Positions 1 through 8,350 of a DNA stretch of 33,636 bases are shown here, piece after piece. A program made the position numbers and the translations under genes. Source of the DNA: Deltaproteobacteria bacterium (lineage in GTDB: Bacteria > Myxococcota_A > UBA9042 > DTJE01 > S145-11); the NCBI GenBank assembly GCA_015493765.1, contig WGCQ01000089.1, positions 1 through 33,636 on the forward strand, read 5' to 3'. Under the pieces are notes generated by a model that did no database searches, had not been told where the DNA came from, and saw only the letters and a program-made list of their open reading frames with translations. Every line of letters starts with the position of its first letter. Positions within the stretch are counted from its first letter, which is position 1.

Positions 1-583
1 AGTCAAAATGCAACGATTGGTCCTTCAGGCAGTCGTCATCAATATCGCAGTTGCATGCAGGGTTGTGTTTCCCACCCTCGCATACACCTGCCTTGCACGT
101 CGTCGTCCCATCCAACGTGCACGGGTCATCGTCATCGCAAACCGTACCGTCATCCACGTTCTGGACAATGCACTCCCCGGTCGCCTTGGCACAACGCATC
201 ACCGTGCAGGGGTTACCGGTGTCATCACATTTTTTTGGTGTGCCCTGGCATACGCCCGACTTGCACTGGTCGGACTGGGTGCAAGGATTATCGTCGTTGC
301 ACACCTGGCCGTCCTTGGTGTCATCGGGTATGGATTCGCACAAACCGGTACTAATGTTGCAGTGCATACGCTGACACGGGAGAGGCTTTACACCGACACA
401 GTCCTGGTCGCTGTGACATTTTATGTTGGTTACCTCGGTGGACAGATCACCACTGGCATCCGGCTGCTGCACATCGACATCCACACCCGGTAAAATATCG
501 GCTTCCGGTGTATTTTTACCACCGGATGAACATGATATTGCCAATCCCAGGATAACAAAGAGAGACATCTGTTTCAGGGTCAT
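1..583 (-). CDS. Cysteine-rich secreted lipoprotein, 3' end cut by window edge
   Basis: The reading frame is open from 583 to the window edge, giving 194 codons with no stop. The protein starts MTLKQMSLFVILGLAISC, a lipoprotein-type signal with a plausible lipidated Cys18. A low-complexity Ser/Gly/Asp stretch follows, then dense cysteine repeats of the form CNDDNPCT, CKSGVC, CDDTGNPCT, CDDDDPCT, CKAGVC. Such DD-PCT/GVC repeats are common in secreted proteins of deltaproteobacterial predators and fermenters and probably form small disulfide- or Ca-stabilised knots; this is family recollection. A GGAGGT ribosome site (589-594) lies 2 nt before an ATG at 584-586 and 5 nt before the next ATG at 581-583, so I favour the second. 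It has its own strong promoter at 670-698. The function is unknown; surface exposure is inferred. Confidence 0.8.
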   Translation of the reverse strand, partial: MTLKQMSLFVILGLAISCSSGGKNTPEADILPGVDVDVQQPDASGDLSTEVTNIKCHSDQDCVGVKPLPCQRMHCNISTGLCESIPDDTKDGQVCNDDNPCTQSDQCKSGVCQGTPKKCDDTGNPCTVMRCAKATGECIVQNVDDGTVCDDDDPCTLDGTTTCKAGVCEGGKHNPACNCDIDDDCLKDQSLHFD

Positions 584-669
584 CATGTACCTCCTGTCAA
601 TCAACCCAAACATGTAAAAGGCCTTTGAATATCCAACGCATTACATAAAAGCGTTTAAATTTCTGCAAT

Positions 670-698
670 ATTAAAAGATTATCACTTGGGATTGTCAA
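670..698 (-). promoter_or_regulatory. Sigma-70-type promoter of the Cys-rich lipoprotein gene
   Basis: On the minus strand a perfect TTGACA (complement of 693-698) is followed after 17 bp by TTTAAT (complement of 670-675). The transcript would begin near 662, leaving an AT-rich leader of about 80 nt before the start codon. Confidence 0.7.
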
Positions 699-730
699 GA
701 TAATTTCCGTTTTTTTTCAGGGTTCGGAAA

Positions 731-1310
731 CATGATGGGCTTGTACAGTGGGCCAGAGGATGATTCGGAATTCCCGGTTTTCCAGCCGGGGTTTTGCTCG
801 CAATCACCACCGGCCCCCCACGGCCACGGTCACGGCCACGGTCAACGGTCTCGGCCACGGAAAAGGCGGGCGGGACGCCCGCGAAACAAGCAGGCGAGGC
901 CGCCTGCGCTCCACGGCTTCCGTTTTCACCGGGATCACACGGTCTCGGCCACGGTCTCGGTCAACGGCCAACGGCCACGGATTCGGGCCTCTGGTATCGG
1001 GCGTCGGGTCGCAGCCTGCGGCTGCTTTCGGGACGGCCCTGCGGGCCTTTCGGGAAACTTCCGTCTTAACCGGGAGCACACTGCCACGGTCTCGGAAAAG
1101 GCCGGCTGGAAGCCGGCGATCCCAGGGGGCCGCCTGCGCTCCACGGCTTTCATTTTCACCGGGATCACACGGCCAACGGTCTCGGCCACGGCCAACGGCC
1201 TCGGCAACGGTCAACGGCCAACGGTCTCGGTCTCGGCCAACGGTCTCGGCAACGGTCAACGGTCAACGGCTATCGCGAACAATTATCCCTTGCATGGATT
1301 GAGGTCTTAA
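731..1310. repeat. Composite intergenic repeat block (ACGG-phased arrays and GC hairpins)
   Basis: This 580-bp stretch has no credible gene. It is built from short units ending in CGG (GGTCTCGG, GGCCACGG, GGTCAACGG, GGCCAACGG) that repeat with 6-7 bp spacing at about 820-860, 940-980 and 1170-1265. Two longer modules interrupt the array: CGCCTGCGCTCCACGGCTT followed by a TTTTCACCGGGATCACACGG tail, at 898-942 and again at 1128-1172 (offset 230 bp). Each module is preceded by AAAAGGC plus a GC-rich hairpin (865-883 and 1098-1117). The same modules occur inverted at 31160-31310. Long open frames in both strands here are a by-product of the missing stops. Confidence 0.85.
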
Positions 1311-1333
1311 TTTTTATGAATAATAACAATGAG

Positions 1334-2170
1334 TTACATCTGGTCTTTCGATGTGGCACAGGCCTTGTTCGGATAGCACACATTTTTGTCCATGGAGGCA
1401 TGAATACACAGCACATTGGACAATGCATCATCCTGGCCTGGCATACAAGGAATGGCATTACTTTGGGGGCTCATGGACAGAGGGTCATTCGTTATGTACC
1501 TGACCAGGCACCCCCAACACAATTTAACCGGAAACATGAAGGTGTTCGATGAAACCTTGTGACCGGAGGATGTAACCCCTTCCATCTTGACATAGGCATA
1601 TACCTCGGCTGATGGCGCGCTGCACGCATCGGCATTTATCCTGGCCTTGAACACCTTGCGTAGTTCGTTACCTATGGATTCGGGAATGATTTCTACGGCG
1701 GTCATCACATCGGTATCTGGCTCCAATCCACCTGCGGCAGGCACGAAAAACCCATCCACCATCGCCGAATACAGTTTGGTCTGGTCAACATTGGAGTCGT
1801 TATAGATACTCCCGGGTATGTCCAGCCTTACATCAGCGCCCGTAATATTGAGGTAGTTATTCTCAACATCCAGGTTTACCTCGGAGGTACCGTTAATGGC
1901 CATGGAAGATGGCATATTATTGTAAATATGCGGAAACATGTAATAGTGGTTGGTCACTGCCAGGTCCAGCACGCCGAAAGGCCGTACGAACTGACCGCTG
2001 GTGCCGCTTTGGATGGTGCACTGGTTCTGCCTGGTCATGGCCATTGACTCCAGGATCACGATGGACCCCGGGTGCTGGTTGGGACAGCTCACGAACAGTC
2101 CGCATACTGCGACAAAAGCAACCATCTTTAATTGCTTCAATTGGATGAGTTTTTTTATCCTTTGCATCAC
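1334..2170 (-). CDS. Exported hypothetical protein encoded directly after pilQ
   Basis: This 278-aa protein has an N-terminal basic and hydrophobic segment ending VCGLFVSC29. That could be a weak lipobox (Phe at -3 is unusual) or a cleavable signal. The mature part is Ser/Thr/Asn-rich and beta-like, and has eight further Cys, six of them in the last 100 residues (for example CWGC near residue 225 and CYPNKAC near 265), which suggests disulfides in an oxidising compartment. Its ATGATG start overlaps the pilQ stop by 4 bp, so it is almost certainly translationally coupled to pilQ as the last gene of the pilus operon. I do not recognise a family. A role as a PilQ-associated outer-membrane or pilus accessory factor is inferred from position only. 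Confidence 0.75.
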   Translation of the reverse strand: MMQRIKKLIQLKQLKMVAFVAVCGLFVSCPNQHPGSIVILESMAMTRQNQCTIQSGTSGQFVRPFGVLDLAVTNHYYMFPHIYNNMPSSMAINGTSEVNLDVENNYLNITGADVRLDIPGSIYNDSNVDQTKLYSAMVDGFFVPAAGGLEPDTDVMTAVEIIPESIGNELRKVFKARINADACSAPSAEVYAYVKMEGVTSSGHKVSSNTFMFPVKLCWGCLVRYITNDPLSMSPQSNAIPCMPGQDDALSNVLCIHASMDKNVCYPNKACATSKDQM

Positions 2171-5100
2171 AGGTTCACCTCCCTGTTTACTACCTTGGGA
2201 GTAATAAATATCAGCAATTCAGACCGGTCGTCTTTGGAACTCTTGGTCTTGAACAGCCATCCCAGTATCGGAATATCGCCAAAGAACGGCAGTTTATGGT
2301 AGGACTTGGACGTATTTTTGGTGTAAATTCCGCCGATTACGGCCGTATCCCCGTCATTGACCAACAATTCGGTCTGGGCCTCCTTTTTCTGAATTGTGGG
2401 GTTGCCATTTGCAGCCATGTTACCAAAATCAGGTTCGTTCTTTGAAATGAATATCTTTAGCAGTATATGGCCGTCCCTGGTTACGTGTGGTGTTACCTGC
2501 AATTTCAGGTCAGCCGAGAAGAACTGGGTATTTACCCCGGCTGCGCTGACCACGCTGATAGGGATCGACACACCCTGGGAAATAACGGCCTTTTCGTTGT
2601 CCAGGGTTGAAATCCTGGGTGCGCTGATAATCTTTACATCACCGTTTTCCTCGGCCGATGACAGGCGCAAGCTGAGGTTGGCCGCCCCACCCAGGCTGCC
2701 CAGCGTAATACCCAGGGCGCCACCGGAACCCATACCTGCGGGTGCAGGCAGGTTGACTGCAAAGTGCGGGGAATCGTTGAACAGCCCGCCCAACGGTGCG
2801 GATTTATCATCGGCACCACCACCAATACCTATTGTATTCGGGAACACCAGGCCCGTATCGTTGCCATAACCCGGTGCCATAACAAATTTTCCACCCCATT
2901 GGATGCCCATGGACCTGGTAAAACTGGTTCTGGCCTCAACAATACGTGCCTCGATTAATACCTGTGGCGTCTGCATGTCCAGTTTGTGGACGAGTGACTC
3001 TATGGCCACCAGGTGGTCTTCCGTATCCTTGATGATCAAGGTATTGGTCCGCTTGTCAAAACTTACGGACCCACGCTTGGACAACAGGGACTTGACCTTG
3101 CCGGCCAGGTCCTGGGCCCTGGTATAGTTCACCGGGATCAAACGGATCATCACGGGCTTTAATGCCCTTGCACGCTTCCGTTTTTCCATCTCACGCTGAT
3201 ATTCGGCCTGAATCTGTTGGGCCGGTGCCACCCTGTAAATGCCTTGTTCCACCACGTAATCCAGGCCATTGACCTTGAGGATCGTGTCAAGTGCCTGGTC
3301 CCACGGCACATTTTCCAGGTGGAAACTGACCCTGCCGCGAACCCCTTTTGTGGTAACGATGTTCACATGACCTTCCTTGGCCAGGAATGTCAACACGTTT
3401 ACGATATCCGCATCCTTAACGGTCAAGTTAATCCGTTTGCCCCTGAAGCGCTTCCGTTTAGGCACGACAAAGGGCTTCAGGTAGGTCGGACTAATCGTCT
3501 GGCCTGTTTGTGCCGTCCTGATGGCATTCGGCACCTTGTACCCGGAGGGGGCCACACCGGTTTGCCCGACCTGGGCCACCATGTTACCTGACTCATCCGG
3601 CAACACGTTCCATACAATCAAACCGCTGAGTTCATCCAGGCGGTCCCGCACGGCAATCTTGCCTTCCAACAGCAATTTGACGTTACCCTTGCCATCGCTA
3701 TAGATCGTCACCTGTTTCACCGGGGTATCGAACGCGCTCACGTCCATCTTCTTTTCCAGGGACGGGTCAATCGACGCCCTGCGGATCGTCATCAACAGGG
3801 TCTTGGGCCCCAGCCGTGTCACCGTGTAGTCCGGTACACCCTTGATGGACAAACGGATCATTCCGGCACTCCGCCCCTGTTCAAACGCCACCTTTCGGAT
3901 CGTGCAAACCAGGCCCTTCCGAACCTTGTAGTTTTGTTCGATGCCCTTTGCCTGGGCCTGCTTGCGCGCCATCATCCGCCTGGTTCGACGCAGTTCCTCC
4001 ATGGCCCTGGCCTGCTTCCGCTCCAGTGCCCTGCGTTTTTGTTTCTCCGCCTCCAGTTCCTTCTGGAGCCTGGCCACTTCGCCCTTGTTTTGCGCCTGGG
4101 CCTGTGACAACTGTTGTTGCAGTTCGGCAATACGGCGCTTGCTTTGCCGGTTTTCCATGGTCAACTGGTTCAACCTCTGTGTCGTGGCATGGACCTTTTC
4201 CTTCATGGCCGCCAGTTCACCCTCGGCCTTGACCAGTTTGTCCATCAGGCTCACGACCTTTGCCGCGGCCTGGGCCTCCCTTTGCCGGGCCTGCTGCTCA
4301 CGTACCGACGCCTGCTTCAGACTGCGCTTCAAGGCCTTCAATTTGGCCTGCTGGGCCTGCAAGGCCTGTTTGCCGGCCTGGTTCGCCCTGAGTCTGCGGA
4401 TTTCCGCCTCCTTCCGGGATATGGCCTTGCGCAGTTTTTCCACCTCCACGGACTTACGCTGTGCCACCTGCCTCTGAAGTATCTCCAACTGCCTGGTCAG
4501 TTCGCGTATCCGCTTCTCGCGCTTGCTGCGCAACATGTTTTCCCTGGCCAGTAACGATTTGTATTTCCTGTTCAATTCCCTGGTCTGTTGCACGTAGGAC
4601 TTCAGGTCGCGACGCAGTTGCGTGATCTCGCGCTTCTGGGACCTGGTCTTTTTGCCGTGTAACCCGGCATTCCTGATGGCCTGGCGCATGACCTCGATTT
4701 CCTGTTCCCTCTCGTGCAGGCGTTTTTTGAGCGCCTCCAGTGCCTGTGTCTGCGAGGATTTGGTGTTTTTCAAATCCTGCAATGCCACGGACAAACGCCT
4801 CACCTCCCTGGCCTTTTGGGTGGCCAGCGCATTTAGTTGCGCGATCTTGGCCTCGTATTGCTGCCTGGTCCTGGCAAGTGCAGCCTTCAATTGCTGGATA
4901 TCCCGGCCCTTTGGCGCCCGCTGCAAAGCCGCCTCCTTTTGCGCCAGGCGCTTTCTGAGCACACTCGCCTCCCTGGACACCTGCTGTAACTGCCGGGTCA
5001 GTTGGGTCAAATTGCCTTTTGCCTGCTGAAGGTCCTGGACCCTGGCCTGTAGCCTTTGTACCTCCCTGGCCCTCTGGGCGGCCAGTGCGTTGAGTTGCGC

Positions 5101-6324
5101 GATCTTGGCCTCGTACTGGCGCCTGGTCCTGGCAAGCGCGGCCTTCAATTTCCGTATATCCTGGCCCTTTGGCGCCCTCTGCAAAGCCGCTTCCTTTTGC
5201 GCCAGGCGTTGCTTGAGCACACTCGCCTCCCTGGACACCTGCCGTAACTGCCGGGTCAGTTGGGTCAGTGTGCCCTTTTTCTTTTGTAATCCCTGCACCT
5301 GGGCCTGGAGGTTCTGGACCTGCCTGGACAGGCGTGCGTGTTCCGCTTTTGTCCGCTGTAGTTCGGCCCTTGCCTTTGCCAGTTTACCCCTGGTATCAGC
5401 CAGTTGCGCCTGCAGTCTGGCCACCTGGCGTTGCGCCTTCACGTAATTCTTCAACGCCGAATTACCCTTTTTAACCAGTGCCGCCAGTTTCGCCTCCTGG
5501 GCCTTGCGTTCCCGGGCCTTCCTGCGCAACATGTCTTCTTCCTGGCGTACCTGGGCTGCCAAGGCCTCCAACTGCTGCGATTGTTGCGCCTTTTGTGCGG
5601 CCAGTTGCTTCAATTCAGCCAGCAATTTACGGTTCCTGGCAGAACTCTTTTCCGCCTTGATGCTGAGTATCCGTTTTTCCGTGGACTGCTTTTCCAACAG
5701 GGCCTGCTGTGATGCCTTCAGGTATTTCAGGCGTTCTTCCTCTTTTTTTGCCGCTTCCTGCAATGCCAGGCGTCTTTCCTGCTCCTGTTTAATCAGGTTT
5801 TGTAATTCTTTTAGTTTTTTCGCATTGCCCAGTTGTTCACTCAGGCGTGCCGCCTTTGCCTTTGCCTTTTGCAATTCTTCCCGGATGCCCTGCATCCTGG
5901 AGCGTAACGTGTTTACATTCTCATGGCGGTACAAAGCGGACAGTTTGACCAGTATGTCCGTACCCTGGGTCCGGACTGTGTATGGGACGTCCCGGACCAG
6001 TGTGATGACAACCCTTGTCTGGGCCTGGCCGGCGGACAGGAATTGCACAACGCCGATTCGGCTGATCACCCCATTATCCACTGTAATCGATCCGGGAAGG
6101 CTGTTCGTGCGTATCGAGGACACATCCACGAATATCCTGGGCGGATTTGCCAGTTTGAACACGTTGAAGGTCGGAGTTGACCTGGTGTGTATCACGACTA
6201 CGGACGCATCCTGCTGCTCCGTAACGGACACCTTTTGCACGCTATTTGTCTCCCCGGCCCATCCAGTCACACCAACCAGCAACGAGGCGGTGATCACCAC
6301 GGCTCTCACTCGGGCTCGCATCAT
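2167..6324 (-). CDS. pilQ: Type IV pilus secretin PilQ with giant coiled-coil insertion
   Basis: PilQ forms the outer-membrane pore through which type IV pili extrude. The order is: signal peptide (1-24), AMIN domain (about 30-130), long coiled coil (about 137-795), second AMIN domain (about 815-920), STN domain (about 985-1060, containing KDADIVNVLTFLAKEGHVNI), secretin N1 domain (RLIPVNYTRAQDL...TLIIKDTEDHL), and the C-terminal secretin channel (VLIEARIVEA, then a VPDF-like region and LFKTKSSKDDRSELLIFITP). At 1385 aa it is about twice the usual 650-900. The excess is all coiled coil, rich in Lys, Gln, Arg, Ala and Leu, and includes a tandem 86-residue duplication. The start has GGAGGT 4 nt upstream. 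It is 60 bp from pilP and overlaps the next gene by 4 bp. Confidence 0.95.
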   Translation of the reverse strand: MMRARVRAVVITASLLVGVTGWAGETNSVQKVSVTEQQDASVVVIHTRSTPTFNVFKLANPPRIFVDVSSIRTNSLPGSITVDNGVISRIGVVQFLSAGQAQTRVVITLVRDVPYTVRTQGTDILVKLSALYRHENVNTLRSRMQGIREELQKAKAKAARLSEQLGNAKKLKELQNLIKQEQERRLALQEAAKKEEERLKYLKASQQALLEKQSTEKRILSIKAEKSSARNRKLLAELKQLAAQKAQQSQQLEALAAQVRQEEDMLRRKARERKAQEAKLAALVKKGNSALKNYVKAQRQVARLQAQLADTRGKLAKARAELQRTKAEHARLSRQVQNLQAQVQGLQKKKGTLTQLTRQLRQVSREASVLKQRLAQKEAALQRAPKGQDIRKLKAALARTRRQYEAKIAQLNALAAQRAREVQRLQARVQDLQQAKGNLTQLTRQLQQVSREASVLRKRLAQKEAALQRAPKGRDIQQLKAALARTRQQYEAKIAQLNALATQKAREVRRLSVALQDLKNTKSSQTQALEALKKRLHEREQEIEVMRQAIRNAGLHGKKTRSQKREITQLRRDLKSYVQQTRELNRKYKSLLARENMLRSKREKRIRELTRQLEILQRQVAQRKSVEVEKLRKAISRKEAEIRRLRANQAGKQALQAQQAKLKALKRSLKQASVREQQARQREAQAAAKVVSLMDKLVKAEGELAAMKEKVHATTQRLNQLTMENRQSKRRIAELQQQLSQAQAQNKGEVARLQKELEAEKQKRRALERKQARAMEELRRTRRMMARKQAQAKGIEQNYKVRKGLVCTIRKVAFEQGRSAGMIRLSIKGVPDYTVTRLGPKTLLMTIRRASIDPSLEKKMDVSAFDTPVKQVTIYSDGKGNVKLLLEGKIAVRDRLDELSGLIVWNVLPDESGNMVAQVGQTGVAPSGYKVPNAIRTAQTGQTISPTYLKPFVVPKRKRFRGKRINLTVKDADIVNVLTFLAKEGHVNIVTTKGVRGRVSFHLENVPWDQALDTILKVNGLDYVVEQGIYRVAPAQQIQAEYQREMEKRKRARALKPVMIRLIPVNYTRAQDLAGKVKSLLSKRGSVSFDKRTNTLIIKDTEDHLVAIESLVHKLDMQTPQVLIEARIVEARTSFTRSMGIQWGGKFVMAPGYGNDTGLVFPNTIGIGGGADDKSAPLGGLFNDSPHFAVNLPAPAGMGSGGALGITLGSLGGAANLSLRLSSAEENGDVKIISAPRISTLDNEKAVISQGVSIPISVVSAAGVNTQFFSADLKLQVTPHVTRDGHILLKIFISKNEPDFGNMAANGNPTIQKKEAQTELLVNDGDTAVIGGIYTKNTSKSYHKLPFFGDIPILGWLFKTKSSKDDRSELLIFITPKVVNREVNL
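4800..5315 (-). repeat. 258-bp tandem duplication inside pilQ
   Basis: Two in-frame copies lie side by side with an offset of 258 bp (86 codons). For example, CCTCCCTGGCC occurs at 4803 and 5061, and GCGATCTTGG at 4841 and 5099. At protein level both copies carry RAPKG-DI--LKAALARTR and QYEAKIAQLNALA with few substitutions. Copy boundaries are approximate. Confidence 0.85.
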
Positions 6325-6384
6325 CGAAACCTCCGGTCCTTAGCTATTTCTATTGTACGACACATTCGTTCCATCCCAAAAAAA

Positions 6385-6972
6385 TTAGTATTCATACATG
6401 GACTCGATTAGTTTTGCCATTTCCTTTTTACTTTCCATCAATTTCATCGTAACGGGCGGCTTGCCCGGCTGTTCCACCACGATACCGTCATCCGTGATGG
6501 CCGTCACCCTGCCACCGAGGTTACCGATTGGCGTACCCAGTTTGACCACGTAGGTATTCCCCTTTCCGTCCACGACCAGCGCCTTGGGCAGGGCCGTCCC
6601 GCTGATTATCGCGGTCAACCGGTAATAGGAAAGGTCGTGATATTCCAGCGGGGTCTTGGGATTTTCCTTTTTCTGTTGCTTGGCCTCTGTCACCACAACG
6701 GAAACCTTGGGTGCAAACATGGCCAGGTTCGACTTGAACGGGTCCACAAGCCCCTCGTTTCGTTGAATGTATTTTGTGAAAAAAGGCCTGATTATGTCGA
6801 ATTTGGCATTTCCCGAACCGGGGAGCGCCTTGTGTTTGGGCTTTTCAATGGTTGCTTGTTTTTGTGCAACAGGCATCCTTACCACCGGCATACTACGACC
6901 CGGGCCGCAACCAAGGCTCAAGGCGGTTATACCTGCCAGGACAAATATGAATAAAGCGCGACGTCTCATCAT
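6385..6972 (-). CDS. pilP: Type IV pilus inner-membrane lipoprotein PilP
   Basis: PilP links the PilN/PilO inner-membrane complex to the PilQ secretin. The 195-aa protein starts with a lipoprotein signal ending SLGC22. A Pro/Lys-rich linker follows, then the conserved IQRNEGLVDPFKSN segment (residues about 72-86) and a C-terminal beta domain (ALVVDGKGNTYVVKLGTPIGNLGGRVTAITDDGIVVEQ), which is the HR-type fold of PilP. Its length is normal for the family. Its ATG overlaps the pilO stop by 4 bp. The assignment is secure from both sequence and context. Confidence 0.93.
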   Translation of the reverse strand: MMRRRALFIFVLAGITALSLGCGPGRSMPVVRMPVAQKQATIEKPKHKALPGSGNAKFDIIRPFFTKYIQRNEGLVDPFKSNLAMFAPKVSVVVTEAKQQKKENPKTPLEYHDLSYYRLTAIISGTALPKALVVDGKGNTYVVKLGTPIGNLGGRVTAITDDGIVVEQPGKPPVTMKLMESKKEMAKLIESMYEY

Positions 6973-7667
6973 TTTTTACCTGTATACATGAAAACAAAAG
7001 CCTTCATCGACACATCCAAAACCGTGCGCTTGGCCGCTTCCTCAAAAAGAATCAGCCGTTTAGCCTGTTGTTCCGAGGGTGTCAATTGCCTTGAGGCCTC
7101 CCTTTCCTTTAGCACCCTCAAAAGCCCTATGTCGCCGATACTCTTTTCCACATCCCTCAGGTTTGGCATACTGGCCTTGATCTGGAAGGACTCAATGTTT
7201 ACCAGTCGCTTGGTCGGTGCGGCCAGCGCATCCAGAAAGGCTATCAACTGGGAGTAACGGCCTTTGACCCTGATTGATATGGGAATTTTTATATAAGACG
7301 GGCCCCTGAGGTTCTTTTTTTGTTTTTCGAATTTGACCAGTTCCAGGCCCGCGGTATCGGCATCCGTCTTCAGACTTTCAATGAATTCCGGTACTTCGGC
7401 CCGCGTGGGAAGCAAACGTTCGTAACTGGCCTTTTTTTCCTCAAGCGCCTTTCGTTCCTTTTCGATTTGCTGTTTGAATGCCGGGCTGTCAAAGCGTTTC
7501 AGTTGGTAGTAACGGGTCATGTTACGACGGTAACGCGCAATCTGGGAATTGGTATCCGTATAGACAGGGTCGATCAGGCCATAGTATGTTCCCCCCCCGA
7601 CCACTACCATAACCACTACCAGGGCCAGTAATTTTTGAGGTAATGGTAATTCAAGAAATTTATCCAT
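6969..7667 (-). CDS. pilO: Type IV pilus alignment protein PilO
   Basis: This 232-aa bitopic membrane protein has a short cytoplasmic N-terminus (MDKFLELPLPQK), one membrane segment (about 12-29), a periplasmic coiled coil (about 35-100, including QIEKERKALEEKKASYERLLP) and a ferredoxin-like domain. The motif RGPSYIKIPISIRVKGRYSQ followed by FLDALA is typical of PilO. It pairs with PilN in the inner membrane and contacts PilP. It lies between pilN (1-bp overlap) and pilP (4-bp overlap), which indicates a single translationally coupled transcript. Confidence 0.93.
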   Translation of the reverse strand: MDKFLELPLPQKLLALVVVMVVVGGGTYYGLIDPVYTDTNSQIARYRRNMTRYYQLKRFDSPAFKQQIEKERKALEEKKASYERLLPTRAEVPEFIESLKTDADTAGLELVKFEKQKKNLRGPSYIKIPISIRVKGRYSQLIAFLDALAAPTKRLVNIESFQIKASMPNLRDVEKSIGDIGLLRVLKEREASRQLTPSEQQAKRLILFEEAAKRTVLDVSMKAFVFMYTGKK

Positions 7668-8350
7668 TATTTTACCCCCTCAATACCGGTTGTCCCCATG
7701 GCAAGATTGATTGGCACCGTGTACCTGACCTGCCAATTCGCCCTGAATTTAACCGGCATAAACCCCAGATTTAACTTTGTTTTCATGCGTTCCAGTTCCT
7801 GGGAGCCCGGATTCAAGGCCACCACGTAGGCCGAGGATTCCATGCGCTTGTATAATTCGGCCACGTCACCATGGTCAATGGCCATGCCCTCCATGGTCAC
7901 ATTGCCTTTTTTATCGATCAGCCTGGTCAGCCAGACACGCCGAGGGTCCCACCTGGTGTCCCAGCCTGCCAATTCCTGCGCCTTCAATTCCTCCAGGTTG
8001 GACGGGGTCTCAGGAAGCTTGGTCAGCATGTAGGAAAAGAACCGTAACATGCGGGCCGGTCCTGTTTGGATGTACCTGAGGCGTTCCAGGACCTTCATGC
8101 GCGCCTTGATGCCCTTTTTCTTTTTCTGCCACGCGTCCCATTGTTTTTTCAGTTTATCCAGTTTCACGACCTTCTGGTGTACCTCCCTGGCCCTCCTGGT
8201 TGCCAGGTCCAGGTCACCCTGGGCCCGCTGGTACCATACAAACATGAAAACCAGTTCCACCACGAGGATTGCAAGGAACACGAACAACTGGCCTTTTGGT
8301 GCCCTGGCCTTCCTGCGGACACGCCTTCCTATAAGGTTAATTCTAATCAT
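7667..8350 (-). CDS. pilN: Type IV pilus assembly protein PilN
   Basis: PilN bridges cytoplasmic PilM and periplasmic PilO. The protein begins MIRINLIGRR, matching the conserved INLL/INLI motif that binds the PilM groove. A basic stretch follows, then a membrane helix (about 22-40), a coiled coil (about 45-90) and a periplasmic fimbrial-assembly domain with VWLTRLIDKKGNVTMEGMA. The length of 227 aa is slightly long for PilN. It overlaps pilM by 4 bp and pilO by 1 bp. Confidence 0.93.
   Translation of the reverse strand: MIRINLIGRRVRRKARAPKGQLFVFLAILVVELVFMFVWYQRAQGDLDLATRRAREVHQKVVKLDKLKKQWDAWQKKKKGIKARMKVLERLRYIQTGPARMLRFFSYMLTKLPETPSNLEELKAQELAGWDTRWDPRRVWLTRLIDKKGNVTMEGMAIDHGDVAELYKRMESSAYVVALNPGSQELERMKTKLNLGFMPVKFRANWQVRYTVPINLAMGTTGIEGVK

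Noticed and set aside
820-1265. Possible CRISPR array
   Set aside because: The units are 6-9 bp with no spacers of constant length and no cas genes nearby.
732-1310. Overlapping long open frames on both strands (up to 192 codons)
   Set aside because: They come from the stop-poor ACGG repeat block, have Arg/Gly/Pro/Thr-biased repetitive products, and lack ribosome sites.
5504-6343. Plus-strand open frame of 279 codons opposite the pilQ 5' half
   Set aside because: Its Cys/Ser/Phe/Arg-rich product mirrors the Lys/Gln/Ala coiled-coil codons of pilQ on the other strand.
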